NCBI RefSeq assembly: GCF_000760295.1
Contig: NZ_JNBA01000010.1
Span: 1-64,000, forward strand
Length of the DNA: 64,000 bases
From: Prochlorococcus sp. MIT 0701
GTDB lineage: Bacteria > Cyanobacteriota > Cyanobacteriia > PCC-6307 > Cyanobiaceae
Direction of reading: 5' to 3'
Shown here: positions 46,412 through 55,320 of the stretch, in pieces
Numbering within the stretch: the first letter of the stretch is position 1
Layout of the letters: the number at the start of each line of letters is the position of its first letter
Notes under the pieces: model-generated
The model's database searches: none
The model's input: only the letters and a program-made list of their open reading frames with translations
Told to the model about the DNA's origin: nothing
Made by a program: the position numbers and the translations under genes

Positions 46412-46945
46412 GTGAAGAGCCATTACGAGCGCCTGGGAGTTGCGCGCTCTGCAGATGTTGACACCATTCATCTAGCCTTCCGCCGTCGCAGTAAGGTTCT
46501 TCATCCCGATACGGCACCACTCCCCGCTGAACAGGCTGCCAAGCAGTTTCAGTTGTTGTGTGAGGCTTATGAGCTTCTCACCGACCCGGTGCGTCGCCAG
46601 GCGTATGACGCGAGCCTGATGGCAGAAGGGTTGTTGGCTGGGAGCTCCAGTGTTGGCACTGAGGCGCTGCCTTCAATGTCTTCTAGTGCTCCGAAGGGGG
46701 TTGGCGTGCGCCGTCCTCTTTCCGGGGGAGAGTGGTTCTCTCTGCTTCTACTGGGGCTGACTTTATTGTTCAGCCTGCTGATTGGCTTTGGAGTGGCTTG
46801 GGCTCATGGACGTGAGCTGCAAGTTTGGCCTAGTTGGCTCAACAGTGAACAGACTGCTGGCAGGATTTCAACACCAGGTGTCATCAATGTCGTCGTTGCC
46901 TCCCGAACAGACGCCTTTGGATCGCCATTCCCTCGTTTCTCTTGA
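46412..46945 (+). CDS. J-domain protein with C-terminal membrane helix
   Basis: 177 residues from GTG 46412 (MKSHYERLGVARSADVDTI); the frame is open to 46313, but J domains start at this point. The HPD motif that triggers Hsp70 ATPase is in KVLHPDTAPLP, and YELLTDPVRRQAYD closes the J domain by about residue 70. A Ser/Gly-rich linker leads to one membrane helix (FSLLLLGLTLLFSLLIGFGV). It probably recruits DnaK to the membrane. The 3' end overlaps the next gene by 59 bases. Confidence 0.88.
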   Translation: MKSHYERLGVARSADVDTIHLAFRRRSKVLHPDTAPLPAEQAAKQFQLLCEAYELLTDPVRRQAYDASLMAEGLLAGSSSVGTEALPSMSSSAPKGVGVRRPLSGGEWFSLLLLGLTLLFSLLIGFGVAWAHGRELQVWPSWLNSEQTAGRISTPGVINVVVASRTDAFGSPFPRFS

Positions 46946-47153
46946 GAGTTGGCTGCAGCGGCTAGGTGCTGAGCGCAGTTGTGAGGATCCCTGCCGATGG
47001 ATTTGGCTCAGGCCTGAATGGTCAGCTGAGATCGTTCTGGAGCAGGATGAATTGAGGGTTGCCTGGGAGCAAGGTGGTCAGCGCAGTCAGTGCTGCTTCC
47101 CTTATGGTCTGCCGCGCTCCGATGTGGAGGCGGCTCTTTCGGAAGGCCCTTAA
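46887..47153 (+). CDS. DUF3143 family protein
   Basis: 88 residues from ATG 46887 (MSSLPPEQTPLDRHSLVSLE). Conserved LESWLQRLGAERS, DPCRWIWLRPEWSAEIVLEQ and CCFPYGLPRSDVEAAL identify DUF3143, a cyanobacteria-specific family often encoded with J-domain genes. Function unknown. It overlaps the J-domain gene by 59 bases in another frame, and longer upstream reading is not protein-like. Confidence 0.88.
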   Translation: MSSLPPEQTPLDRHSLVSLESWLQRLGAERSCEDPCRWIWLRPEWSAEIVLEQDELRVAWEQGGQRSQCCFPYGLPRSDVEAALSEGP

Positions 47154-47187
47154 GAACGAGGGTGTTGCTTCTGTTGAGCGCTTGAAC

Positions 47188-48516
47188 TCAGAGGGCTTCC
47201 AAGCCTGAATGGATGGCTGCATAGCATTGCTTCAGCTGAGCGTCATTGAGGCAGAGCGGAGGCAGCAGATAAACGACCTGACCTAGAGGCCGCAGGAAGA
47301 CACCATTGTTGATGGCCTGTTGCTTGACGATTCGTCCTGCTGGATTGAGGTAGCCATGGCTCCCGTTTATCGCGAGGTCGAAGGCGGCGATGGTGCCGAT
47401 CAGTCTTGGTTGCTGCACCTTTGGATGTTCAGCTAGGGCTTTGAGATGAGGTCGATGCCTAGCCTCAAAGTTTTCGTAGTTTTCTGGGTTGGCCTCCAGT
47501 AGGTCGAGGCTGGCGTTGGCGGCTGCGCAACCAAGGGGATTAGCAGTGAAGCTATGGCCGTGCCAGAGGGTGAGAGATGGATCATCGCCTACGAAGGCCT
47601 CAAACACCTCTTCGCGGGCCATGGTTACGCCCATGGGTAAAAATCCCCCGGTGAGTCCTTTCGATAAAGCGATCAAATCGGGTGCAAGCCCAGCACGCTT
47701 GAAGGCGAAGAGGGCTCCACAGCGTCCGAAACCAGTAAGAACCTCATCAGCAATCAGCAAGGCTCCCGCCGCACGTACGCGTTGCTCGACTTCTTGTAGG
47801 AATTCCGCTCGCACCATGGCCATGCCGCCTGCCCCTTGGACTATTGGCTCCAAGATGACTGCTGCTGTTGGGGTTTGAAGGCAGCGTTCCAGTTCACTTA
47901 GAGCAAGCTGTTCACGTGTTTCAACCTCTTCATCGCCCCACCAGGTAGCGGGCCAGGGCACCCGTGCCACTGGAAACAACATCTCATCAAATGGGGCACT
48001 GAATAGGTTGCGCTCCCCTACTGCCATCGCCCCGAACGTGTCGCCGTGGTAGGCCCCGTTGAAGGCGATGAGTTGTTGCCGAGGCTCGCCGCGGTTGTGC
48101 CAGCACTGACAAGCGATCTTGAGCGCAACCTCCACGGCGGTAGAGCCGTTGTCGGAGAAGAACAGGCGTTGAAGGCCTGTGAGGGCACTGAGGCGTGCTG
48201 CAAGTTGTTCTGCCTGGGGATGAATGAAGTCAGCAAAGATCACCTGCTCCAGTTGCTGTGCCTGGGTTGCGATGGCGGCGGCGATGCTGGGATTGGCATG
48301 GCCATGAAGGGTGACCCACCAGCTGCTGATTGCATCAATCAGGGGAGGTGCCCCATCAAGCATCAATAGCGCCCCATCCGCCGCGATGACACGCTGCGGC
48401 GGTAATGCCGATGCGATCTGGGTGAAGGGAGGCCAGAGATGGGGATGCCAGTTGTTGGCGCTTGGGGTGGAGAGTGGATCGAAGCAATCCATGACCCGAT
48501 GGGGTTGTGTTGTCAT
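47188..48516 (-). CDS. bioA: Adenosylmethionine-8-amino-7-oxononanoate aminotransferase
   Basis: 442 residues; PLP enzyme making 7,8-diaminopelargonate. It carries DGAPPLIDAISSWWVTLHGHA, LFFSDNGSTAVEVALKIA, LIADEVLTGFGRCG (the Asp that binds the pyridine nitrogen) and LSKGLTGGFLPMG with the PLP Lys. Full length. It belongs to the biotin row but is separated from bioD by about 600 bases including a small membrane protein gene. Confidence 0.95.
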   Translation of the reverse strand: MTTQPHRVMDCFDPLSTPSANNWHPHLWPPFTQIASALPPQRVIAADGALLMLDGAPPLIDAISSWWVTLHGHANPSIAAAIATQAQQLEQVIFADFIHPQAEQLAARLSALTGLQRLFFSDNGSTAVEVALKIACQCWHNRGEPRQQLIAFNGAYHGDTFGAMAVGERNLFSAPFDEMLFPVARVPWPATWWGDEEVETREQLALSELERCLQTPTAAVILEPIVQGAGGMAMVRAEFLQEVEQRVRAAGALLIADEVLTGFGRCGALFAFKRAGLAPDLIALSKGLTGGFLPMGVTMAREEVFEAFVGDDPSLTLWHGHSFTANPLGCAAANASLDLLEANPENYENFEARHRPHLKALAEHPKVQQPRLIGTIAAFDLAINGSHGYLNPAGRIVKQQAINNGVFLRPLGQVVYLLPPLCLNDAQLKQCYAAIHSGLEAL

Positions 48517-48976
48517 CTTGGATCGTGATGTTGCAGTCTGAACTGATCACAACGGCTCGTTGCAATCCTTTGGCTAGAAGTATTGCTTGGCGATTGCACC
48601 ACTATTTGCAGTTTGAGGATTTTGATATCGCTTGCCAGTGCTTTTAATTAAGTGATGAAATCCTTGTTTTCAAAGTGGTGCTTTGAGTTGTCTTAAGCAA
48701 TTGCGAGGCTTTCCTCAAGCTTCTTTTTGATGATGTCTTGAAAGGCATTTTAGCCGTTCGGCTGTAGATAATTTTGATTCACATTGTAGTTGTTCTATTC
48801 TGCTGATTTGGTTTTATTGCTGCTGCAATACGTTTGTAGATGTGCTGACTGAGCAAGAAGGAATGCTGAATTCGGGAAGGCTTGTCGTTGTCGATGCAGA
48901 GAGTTTTGCGTTTGAATTCAATTCATCTATCCTTTTGGCCTGCTGCAGGTTGTTGCATTGATGAGAGGGGCGTGAT
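48517..48976. other. A/T-rich spacer between bioA and the bioD-coupled gene
   Basis: 460 bases with no supported gene. It is markedly more A/T-rich than the bio genes on both sides. A minus-strand frame (48814-49104) is open but overlaps the real small gene and looks random. The bioA promoter should lie here; no BirA-type operator was recognised. Confidence 0.45.
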
Positions 48977-49132
48977 TTAGCGGCAGACCTCGCTTTGTTG
49001 TTCCCCCTCTGTAGCGAGAGGGCCGCAGTTGACCCAGCGCACCATGCCAACTTCAATGTCGGTGAATAGCACAAGGATTCCTCCACAGAGAAGAACAACT
49101 CCAACGGTGGCCCATGACTGACGCTTGTTCAT
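48977..49132 (-). CDS. 51-residue membrane protein coupled to bioD
   Basis: ATG 49132 overlaps the bioD stop (ATGA, 49129-49132). MNKRQSWATVGVVLLCGGIL and VLFTDIEVGMVRWVNCGPLA: one membrane helix at residues 7-24 followed by a polar part with two Cys (NCGPLA and EVCR at the end). No family recognised. The 4-nt overlap and the good helix make it a likely real gene that an annotation limited to longer ORFs would miss. Confidence 0.72.
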   Translation of the reverse strand: MNKRQSWATVGVVLLCGGILVLFTDIEVGMVRWVNCGPLATEGEQQSEVCR

Positions 49133-49797
49133 TGAACTTGACTCCAGGATTGCAATAGCCGTTTGAAGGTAAGGCTCAGGTCTTGCAGATGCCACTGCTC
49201 TGCGAGTGTTGCTGCCGTGAGATTGGGTAAGTGAGGCAACTGAGCGATGACTGGAACACCACCAAATTGTTCCAGGGTTTTTGGATTGTCGGGGTGGGGT
49301 GGACCATTGAGCACCAAACCTAAGACCTTCAGGTTGCGCAAGCGCAATGCTTCAAGGCTGAGCAGGGTGTGGTTGAGGGTACCCAGGCCACTGCGTGCAA
49401 CGAGGATTAGCGGTAGTTGCCAACGCTCGAGTTGATCGAGTTGTAGCCATTGACGGTTGAGTGGCACCATTAGGCCGCCAGCAGTTTCTATTACCAGAGG
49501 ACCAGATACAGCAGGCAATACAAGTTGATCGGGGTTGATGCAGCAGTTCTCTTGTTCTGCGGCCCAGTGGGGTGATACCGCGGCCTGGAAGTTATAGACC
49601 TCTGGGTGCCAACGTTCGGCGGGAAGATTAAGGAGTCGACAAACCCTATTGCGGTCTCCACCGTCTTCCTCTAGGCCGCTCTGTATTGGCTTCCAGTAGG
49701 TGGCAAGTAATCCTTGCACTAGTAATGCACTCACCACGGTCTTGCCGACGTTGGTGTCTGTGCCGCAGACGATGAGAGGAGTCTTTGCCTCAGTCAT
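49129..49797 (-). CDS. bioD: Dethiobiotin synthetase
   Basis: 222 residues from ATG 49797 (MTEAKTPLIVCGTDTNVGKT); the P-loop GTDTNVGKT defines the start, and the upstream open frame belongs to bioC DNA. KPIQSGLEEDGGDRNRV and LVIETAGGLMVPLNRQ bind substrate and Mg-ATP. It closes the ureido ring of dethiobiotin. It overlaps bioC upstream and the small membrane gene downstream, each by 4 nt. Confidence 0.95.
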   Translation of the reverse strand: MTEAKTPLIVCGTDTNVGKTVVSALLVQGLLATYWKPIQSGLEEDGGDRNRVCRLLNLPAERWHPEVYNFQAAVSPHWAAEQENCCINPDQLVLPAVSGPLVIETAGGLMVPLNRQWLQLDQLERWQLPLILVARSGLGTLNHTLLSLEALRLRNLKVLGLVLNGPPHPDNPKTLEQFGGVPVIAQLPHLPNLTAATLAEQWHLQDLSLTFKRLLQSWSQVQ

Positions 49798-50567
49798 CGC
49801 TGGATTAAAAGCAGTTGGATCAGCCAGGTGAGTTGTGCATCTCCACTGTCCTGGCAACGTGGCCAGGCTTGTTTGAGATGACGCCAGTTGCCAACCCCCA
49901 TGGCTGGGCAAGGGCTGGCCTGGGCACCAATTTGGCGCATTGGTTTCAAGAGCTGAAAAACTTCAGGACTCTCTTGGGTGAACTGGTGTAGCTGTTGATG
50001 GCGGATGCTATTGCTGGACAGAACCTCAAGCAATGACGCTTGGGAGGGGAATGGCAGAGCGGTGCAGCTCACGCCTGCCGTTGCTGCTGCTTGGTGCCAC
50101 TGGGGGAAACTTCCTTGTACCGGTAAGGCCAACGCCAGCCAGCCTTGAGGAGCTAAGGCGGCCATCCATTCATTCAGTCGTTCTAAAGGATTAATCAGCC
50201 AGTGAAGGGAAAAATTCGAGGCCAACAAACTGGGTGGTGTGGGCCAAGACGGCAGGCCTAAATTGAGATCCCACAACTTTGAGGAGCTGGACTGGTGCTG
50301 ATGTTTCAGCATCTCGGGACAGCCATCCACGCGGAGGACGGCTTGGTCTGGATTACAGGCTTCTAGAGCATCTGCCATTAGGCCTGTGCCTGAACCGAGG
50401 TCTACCCAGAACCCTGCTGGAATCGGCTGCCGAGCACACTGTCTGGCGAGCCTCCAGGCAACGGCACGCTGTAATTGCGCCTGGCCGTTGTAAGTGGTTG
50501 CAGCTTGCTCAAAGTTGCTCAACACTTGTTTTGACCAGCTATTGCTCAAGGGGCTGACTCCAGCCAC
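49794..50567 (-). CDS. bioC: Malonyl-ACP O-methyltransferase BioC
   Basis: 257 residues from GTG 50567, or 251 from TTG 50549 (MSNSWSKQVLSNFEQAATTY), the latter overlapping the bioK stop as TTGA. SAM-binding motif WVDLGSGTGLMADAL, then VDGCPEMLKHQ and NFSLHWLINPLERL. It methylates malonyl-ACP so that fatty-acid synthase can build the pimelate chain. Fourth-from-last step order bioC then bioK is consistent with the gene order. Confidence 0.88.
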   Translation of the reverse strand: MAGVSPLSNSWSKQVLSNFEQAATTYNGQAQLQRAVAWRLARQCARQPIPAGFWVDLGSGTGLMADALEACNPDQAVLRVDGCPEMLKHQHQSSSSKLWDLNLGLPSWPTPPSLLASNFSLHWLINPLERLNEWMAALAPQGWLALALPVQGSFPQWHQAAATAGVSCTALPFPSQASLLEVLSSNSIRHQQLHQFTQESPEVFQLLKPMRQIGAQASPCPAMGVGNWRHLKQAWPRCQDSGDAQLTWLIQLLLIQR

Positions 50568-51262
50568 TTGTGCACGCGTTCAATGAGTTCGGGTATCAGC
50601 AAGGCATGCCCTGCCTCAGGCAAGATCCAATGGCAAGGGGGGCTTTGTAAATGATTAAGCAGGGTTTCTACCAAGGCGATTCGTGCAGCGGGAACCACGA
50701 TTGCGTCTTGCGCAGCTTCGACCACCAGCACCCTGGCCTGGGCAGGAAGTCCTGCTGGTAAACCATCAGTTTTGATTAGTAATTCGAGATCAGCCTGCAG
50801 TTGCTTGCGGCCGTTTACGGAGAGGCCTTGCTGGATGGGTCCAGCGGGTATGGCGCTAACGGGACTTGGCTGGGCGGCCCGAGCGAGGAAAGTGTGGAGC
50901 ATGGCGTTTTCAGCTGCTGTGCCGAGGCGCTCTTGCATGCCCTTTAGGCCAGTGCGTAGGGCACGGTTTGCTGGTCCTTTGGGCAAGAAACCCCCGAAGC
51001 TTGCCAGCAGCACCAGATCGGTGGCCTGCGCAAGCACTTCGCTGGCGAGCAGGTGTGGACCTAAAGAATGGCCAATCACCACCCGTCGTTGCTCTGGTTG
51101 TGGTTCAGGGTTGTTATGCCATTTTGGTTTAAGTGGTGGCAGTGATGCGTAGCCCTGTTCTTGGCTTTGCCACAACCAGCCATGGGCTTGAAAATGGCGG
51201 GCCCAGAGCTGCCAGGTGTTGCTATCGCCACACCAGCCGTGCATGGCGATGATCTCTTTCAT
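50546..51262 (-). CDS. bioK: Pimeloyl-ACP methyl ester esterase, BioK type
   Basis: 238-residue alpha/beta hydrolase: IIAMHGWCGDSNTWQLWA (oxyanion region), nucleophile elbow VIGHSLGPHLL with Ser, Asp in VVEAAQDAIVV and His in ILPEAGHALLI. Placed between bioF and bioC, it must free pimeloyl-ACP from its methyl ester. It is not a typical BioH, and cyanobacteria of this group are known to use BioK for this step. Overlaps bioF by 4 nt (ATGA). Confidence 0.85.
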   Translation of the reverse strand: MKEIIAMHGWCGDSNTWQLWARHFQAHGWLWQSQEQGYASLPPLKPKWHNNPEPQPEQRRVVIGHSLGPHLLASEVLAQATDLVLLASFGGFLPKGPANRALRTGLKGMQERLGTAAENAMLHTFLARAAQPSPVSAIPAGPIQQGLSVNGRKQLQADLELLIKTDGLPAGLPAQARVLVVEAAQDAIVVPAARIALVETLLNHLQSPPCHWILPEAGHALLIPELIERVHKWLESAP

Positions 51263-52401
51263 CCAGTTTCAAGGGCGCTCATCAGCCGTTCCAATGTCTC
51301 ATCGGGTAGATCCCTGCGCAGCACAAGCCGAAGACGCGCGGTGCCTTCCGGAACAGTGGGGGGACGGATGGCCACGCTAAGTAGGCCGGCTTCCTCGAGT
51401 TGACTTTGGCGATTGAGAGCTTGTTGGTCGGAACCGATCACTAGAGAGAGGATTGGCCCATATCCAAGTGGGCGAGCCCATCCTCTAGCTGCCAATTGAC
51501 CACGCCATTGCTCGGCACGCTCTTGCAGTTGCTTACCCCATTGAGGGTGAGATTGGATCAGGTTTAGGGCAGTGAGGGCTGCCGCCGCTAAGGGCGGTGC
51601 CAGTGCTGTGGTGTAACGAAAGGCGCCACTGTTTTGCAGAAGGTGATCGCCCATGGCGCAATCACCCGCCAGGAAGGCCCCACCGCTACCGAATGCTTTG
51701 CCGAAGGTGCCGCTGATGATTGCCACTGGTGCAGAGAGCCCATGGCAAAGACCTCGTCCTTGAGGACCGATGATACCCAGGGCATGGGCTTCATCCACGA
51801 GCAGCCTGGCACCATGCACTTCGCAGAGCTCGGCCATTGTTGACAGCGGTGGACTGGTGCCCTCCATGCTGAATAGGCTTTCGGTGAGAACAAGCGGCGG
51901 TTGATGCGGTTGATGATGCCGGCAGAGCTTGAGGCGACGCTCAAGGTCTGCCAGGTCATTGTGGGCGTAACGCTGCAGCCTGGCGCCACTGGCTTTGACA
52001 CCCATCAATAGAGAATGGTGAACTAGGCGGTCAGCCAGTACTGGGGTATTGCGGTTGGCCAGTGCGATCACTGCGGCCAGGTTTGCTTGGAAGCCACTTG
52101 GAAAAAGCAAGACCCGCTCGCGACCTAGCCAGTCGGCGAGTGCTTCTTCCAGCGCCACATGCACTGACCGGCTACCAGTGACTAGCCTGGATCCACCTGC
52201 TCCAACACCTTCTGAATGCAAGGCTGCTTCGGCGGCTTCGATCAGCTCAGGATGCCTACATAGGCCTAGGTAATCGTTGCTGGCCAGGTCTAGTAGAGGT
52301 TTTGATTTCCCCTGAGGTGTCACTGCTTTTAACTCAGCTGGCCCTGGCCCTGGACGCCAGGTGCGCAGCTGGCGACGACGTGCTGGGGGCTGGCTTTGCA
52401 T
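51259..52401 (-). CDS. bioF: 8-amino-7-oxononanoate synthase
   Basis: 380 residues; PLP enzyme joining pimeloyl thioester and alanine. LLDLASNDYLGLCRHPEL, GVGAGGSRLVTGS, LVDEAHALGIIGPQGRG and the PLP Lys in SGTFGKAFGSGGAFLAG are present. It is the first gene of the bioF-bioK-bioC-bioD chain, in which each junction overlaps. Confidence 0.95.
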   Translation of the reverse strand: MQSQPPARRRQLRTWRPGPGPAELKAVTPQGKSKPLLDLASNDYLGLCRHPELIEAAEAALHSEGVGAGGSRLVTGSRSVHVALEEALADWLGRERVLLFPSGFQANLAAVIALANRNTPVLADRLVHHSLLMGVKASGARLQRYAHNDLADLERRLKLCRHHQPHQPPLVLTESLFSMEGTSPPLSTMAELCEVHGARLLVDEAHALGIIGPQGRGLCHGLSAPVAIISGTFGKAFGSGGAFLAGDCAMGDHLLQNSGAFRYTTALAPPLAAAALTALNLIQSHPQWGKQLQERAEQWRGQLAARGWARPLGYGPILSLVIGSDQQALNRQSQLEEAGLLSVAIRPPTVPEGTARLRLVLRRDLPDETLERLMSALETG

Positions 52402-52526
52402 GGGTCCAGTCTGGAAGCCCTGCGCAGTTCAGGATGGCTTCTTTGGCTTGATTTTGCCTTGTTGGCATGCTGGCTGGTGCCAACGATTGCCAGAAGTGGA
52501 TTGCAGGGCTCTTTAGGATTGAAACC

Positions 52527-55301
52527 ATGAGTTCAGTGGCGCACGTCACGACTGCTTCCGACGTCGCCAAGCTTGAACTTGATCCATTAGCGATCTTTCC
52601 TTTTCCGCTGGATGAATTTCAGCTTGAGGCAATTGCAGCACTTAACCATGGACATTCTGTGGTTGTGAGTGCTCCTACGGGATCCGGTAAGACATTGGTT
52701 GGCGAATATGCCATCCATAGGGCGATTGCTCATGGGCAGAAGGTGTTTTACACCACGCCCCTGAAGGCTCTGTCAAATCAGAAGTTGCGCGATTTCCGTG
52801 AACAGTTTGGTTCGCAGAACGTGGGGCTGATGACCGGTGATCTGAGCGTCAATCGTGAGGCCTCGATTGTGGTGATGACCACCGAGATCTTCCGCAACAT
52901 GCTTTATGCGGAAGCAGATCAGGCTGACGATCCGTTGGCTGACGTGGAAGCGGTGGTGCTCGATGAGTGCCATTACATGAATGATTCTCAACGGGGAACG
53001 GTGTGGGAAGAGTCGATCATTCACTGTCCAGCGTCTGTGCAATTGCTGGCACTTTCTGCAACGGTGGCCAATGCTGGACAGCTCACCGACTGGATCGAGA
53101 GGGTGCATGGCCCTACACAGTTGGTGTTCAGCGATTATCGGCCGGTACCACTGCAGTTCAGCTTCTGCAGTGCCAAGGGATTGCATCCTTTGCTCAACGA
53201 TGCGGGCACAGGACTTCATCCCAACAGCAAGGTGTGGCGTGCTCCTAAGGGGCACAAGCGCAAGGGGCGTTCCCCTAAGCCCCCTCAGCCAGAACCACCG
53301 CCAATCAGATTTGTGATTGCGCAGATGGCGGAGCGCGAAATGTTGCCGGCGATTTATTTCATCTTCAGCCGTCGTGGCTGTGATAAATCCGTTAAGGATC
53401 TTGGCTGCCAGTGTCTGGTCTCACCGACCCAGCAAGAGCAGATTCGCCAGCGTCTTCGAACCTATAGCGAGACCAATCCAGAGGCTGTTCGTGATGGCAT
53501 CCATGCTGATGCCCTGCTGCGGGGCATTGCTGCTCATCATGCTGGTGTGCTGCCTGCGTGGAAGGAACTGATCGAGGAGTTGTTTCAGCAGGGGCTTGTG
53601 AAGGTGGTGTTTGCCACTGAAACGCTTGCGGCAGGGATCAACATGCCGGCACGTAGCACTGTGATTTCAGCTTTGTCGAAGCGCACTGAGCGTGGTCACC
53701 GACCACTGATGGGCAGTGAATTTTTGCAGATGGCAGGCCGTGCCGGCCGGCGCGGGTTGGATTCTCAGGGTTATGTGGTCACAGTGCAAAGTCGTTTCGA
53801 GGGCGTGCGTGAGGCAGGCCAGCTGGCCACCAGCCCAGCAGATCCTCTTGTGAGTCAGTTCACTCCTAGCTACGGCATGGTGCTGAACTTGTTGCAACGC
53901 CATGACCTCAAGAAGGCAAGGGAACTTGTAGAACGCAGTTTTGGTCGCTATTTAGCCAGCCTGGACTTGGTGTACGAGGAGGAATCGCTCGAACAACTGC
54001 GGCTACAGCTGGGGCAACTGCAGGGAGTTGCTGGTGATGTTCCCTGGCAAGACTTTGAGGATTATGAAAAGCGACGCAGTCGATTGCGTGAGGAGCGGCG
54101 TTTGTTGCGGATTCTGCAGCAACAGGCTGAGGAGACCTTGGCCAATGAGCTCACCTTGGCTTTGCAGTTTGCCAGTGTTGGCACCTTGGTGAGCCTGAAG
54201 GCTCCCCAGCTGCGGGGACGTGTCACTCCAGCTGTGATCGTCGACAAGCTTGAGGGCCCAGGTCAGTTTCCGCTTCTGCTTTGCCTAACCGATGAGAACG
54301 TTTGGCTACTGCTGCCCTGTCAGGCGGTTGTCAGTTTGCATGCGGAATTGAGCTGCTTGCAAGTGACTGAAATGATTGAGCCGGATCTGCAGCGCTCTGG
54401 CGAACTTCGCCATGGTGATCAGCAAAGTGGAAGGCTTGCTCTTGCTGTTGCCCATATTGCCAAGCGTCACGACATGACGACTCCCCAATACGACTTGGCA
54501 GGTGAGGTGTTGGCCCAGGCGCAGTTGGTTCGTGGCCTTGAGGAAGAGTTAGAGCAGCAACCGGCGCATCGTTGGGGGGATCGCAAACAGCTCAAGAAAC
54601 ATCGCCGTCGTATGGAGGAGCTGGAGCTTGAGATCTGCGAACGTCAGCAGTTGCTGCACCAGCGGGCCAACCGTCATTGGGAGACCTTTTTGAGTTTGAT
54701 CGAGATCCTGCAGCACTTTGGTTGTCTTGATGATTTGGATCCCACGGAGATTGGTCGCACTGTGGCGGCGATGCGGGGCGACAACGAACTTTGGCTGGGT
54801 CTTTCATTAATGAGTGGTCATTTGGATGACTTGCACCCTGCCGACCTGGCGGCGGTGTTCGAGGCGATCAGCACGGAGGTCAATCGCCCTGATCTTTGGA
54901 GTGGCTATCCACCACCTGCGAGTGCGGAGGAGGCCCTCCATGATCTAGCAGGTATTCGCCGAGAGCTCTTGCGGGCACAGGAGCGCTGCCAAGTTGTTGT
55001 TCCCGCTTGGTGGGAGCCTGAGCTGATGGGTTTGGTCGATGCTTGGGCGCGTGGTGCCGCCTGGAGTGATCTGATTGCAAATACCTCACTGGATGAGGGC
55101 GATGTCGTGCGGATCCTCCGCCGCACGGTGGATCTACTCGCACAGGTGCCTTACTGCGAGGCGATCAGTGATCAGTTGCGTCGTAATGCACGTTTGGCAC
55201 TGAAAGCGATCAATCGCTTCCCTGTGTGTGAGGCAGAGGATCTGTTAGATGCGGCTGCAGTTGAGGCAGAACTCAATCCTGCTACAGAGCGGGTGGCTTG
55301 A
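52527..55301 (+). CDS. Ski2/Mtr4-like DEAD-box RNA helicase
   Basis: 924 residues from ATG 52527 (MSSVAHVTTASD); 20 more codons are open upstream. Motif I SAPTGSGKTLVGEYA, Ia TTPLKALSNQKLRDF, II LDECHYMND, III LSATVAN, V FATETLAAGINMPAR and VI QMAGRAGRRGLD show a complete SF2 helicase of the Ski2-like family. The C-terminal 400 residues contain the helical domain expected in this family (YEEESLEQLRLQLGQLQG onward). Such cyanobacterial and plastid (ISE2-type) proteins act in RNA processing; the RNA target is unknown. Divergent from bioF. Confidence 0.93.
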   Translation: MSSVAHVTTASDVAKLELDPLAIFPFPLDEFQLEAIAALNHGHSVVVSAPTGSGKTLVGEYAIHRAIAHGQKVFYTTPLKALSNQKLRDFREQFGSQNVGLMTGDLSVNREASIVVMTTEIFRNMLYAEADQADDPLADVEAVVLDECHYMNDSQRGTVWEESIIHCPASVQLLALSATVANAGQLTDWIERVHGPTQLVFSDYRPVPLQFSFCSAKGLHPLLNDAGTGLHPNSKVWRAPKGHKRKGRSPKPPQPEPPPIRFVIAQMAEREMLPAIYFIFSRRGCDKSVKDLGCQCLVSPTQQEQIRQRLRTYSETNPEAVRDGIHADALLRGIAAHHAGVLPAWKELIEELFQQGLVKVVFATETLAAGINMPARSTVISALSKRTERGHRPLMGSEFLQMAGRAGRRGLDSQGYVVTVQSRFEGVREAGQLATSPADPLVSQFTPSYGMVLNLLQRHDLKKARELVERSFGRYLASLDLVYEEESLEQLRLQLGQLQGVAGDVPWQDFEDYEKRRSRLREERRLLRILQQQAEETLANELTLALQFASVGTLVSLKAPQLRGRVTPAVIVDKLEGPGQFPLLLCLTDENVWLLLPCQAVVSLHAELSCLQVTEMIEPDLQRSGELRHGDQQSGRLALAVAHIAKRHDMTTPQYDLAGEVLAQAQLVRGLEEELEQQPAHRWGDRKQLKKHRRRMEELELEICERQQLLHQRANRHWETFLSLIEILQHFGCLDDLDPTEIGRTVAAMRGDNELWLGLSLMSGHLDDLHPADLAAVFEAISTEVNRPDLWSGYPPPASAEEALHDLAGIRRELLRAQERCQVVVPAWWEPELMGLVDAWARGAAWSDLIANTSLDEGDVVRILRRTVDLLAQVPYCEAISDQLRRNARLALKAINRFPVCEAEDLLDAAAVEAELNPATERVA

Positions 55302-55320
55302 TCAGGAGAGTTCTGGTTGG

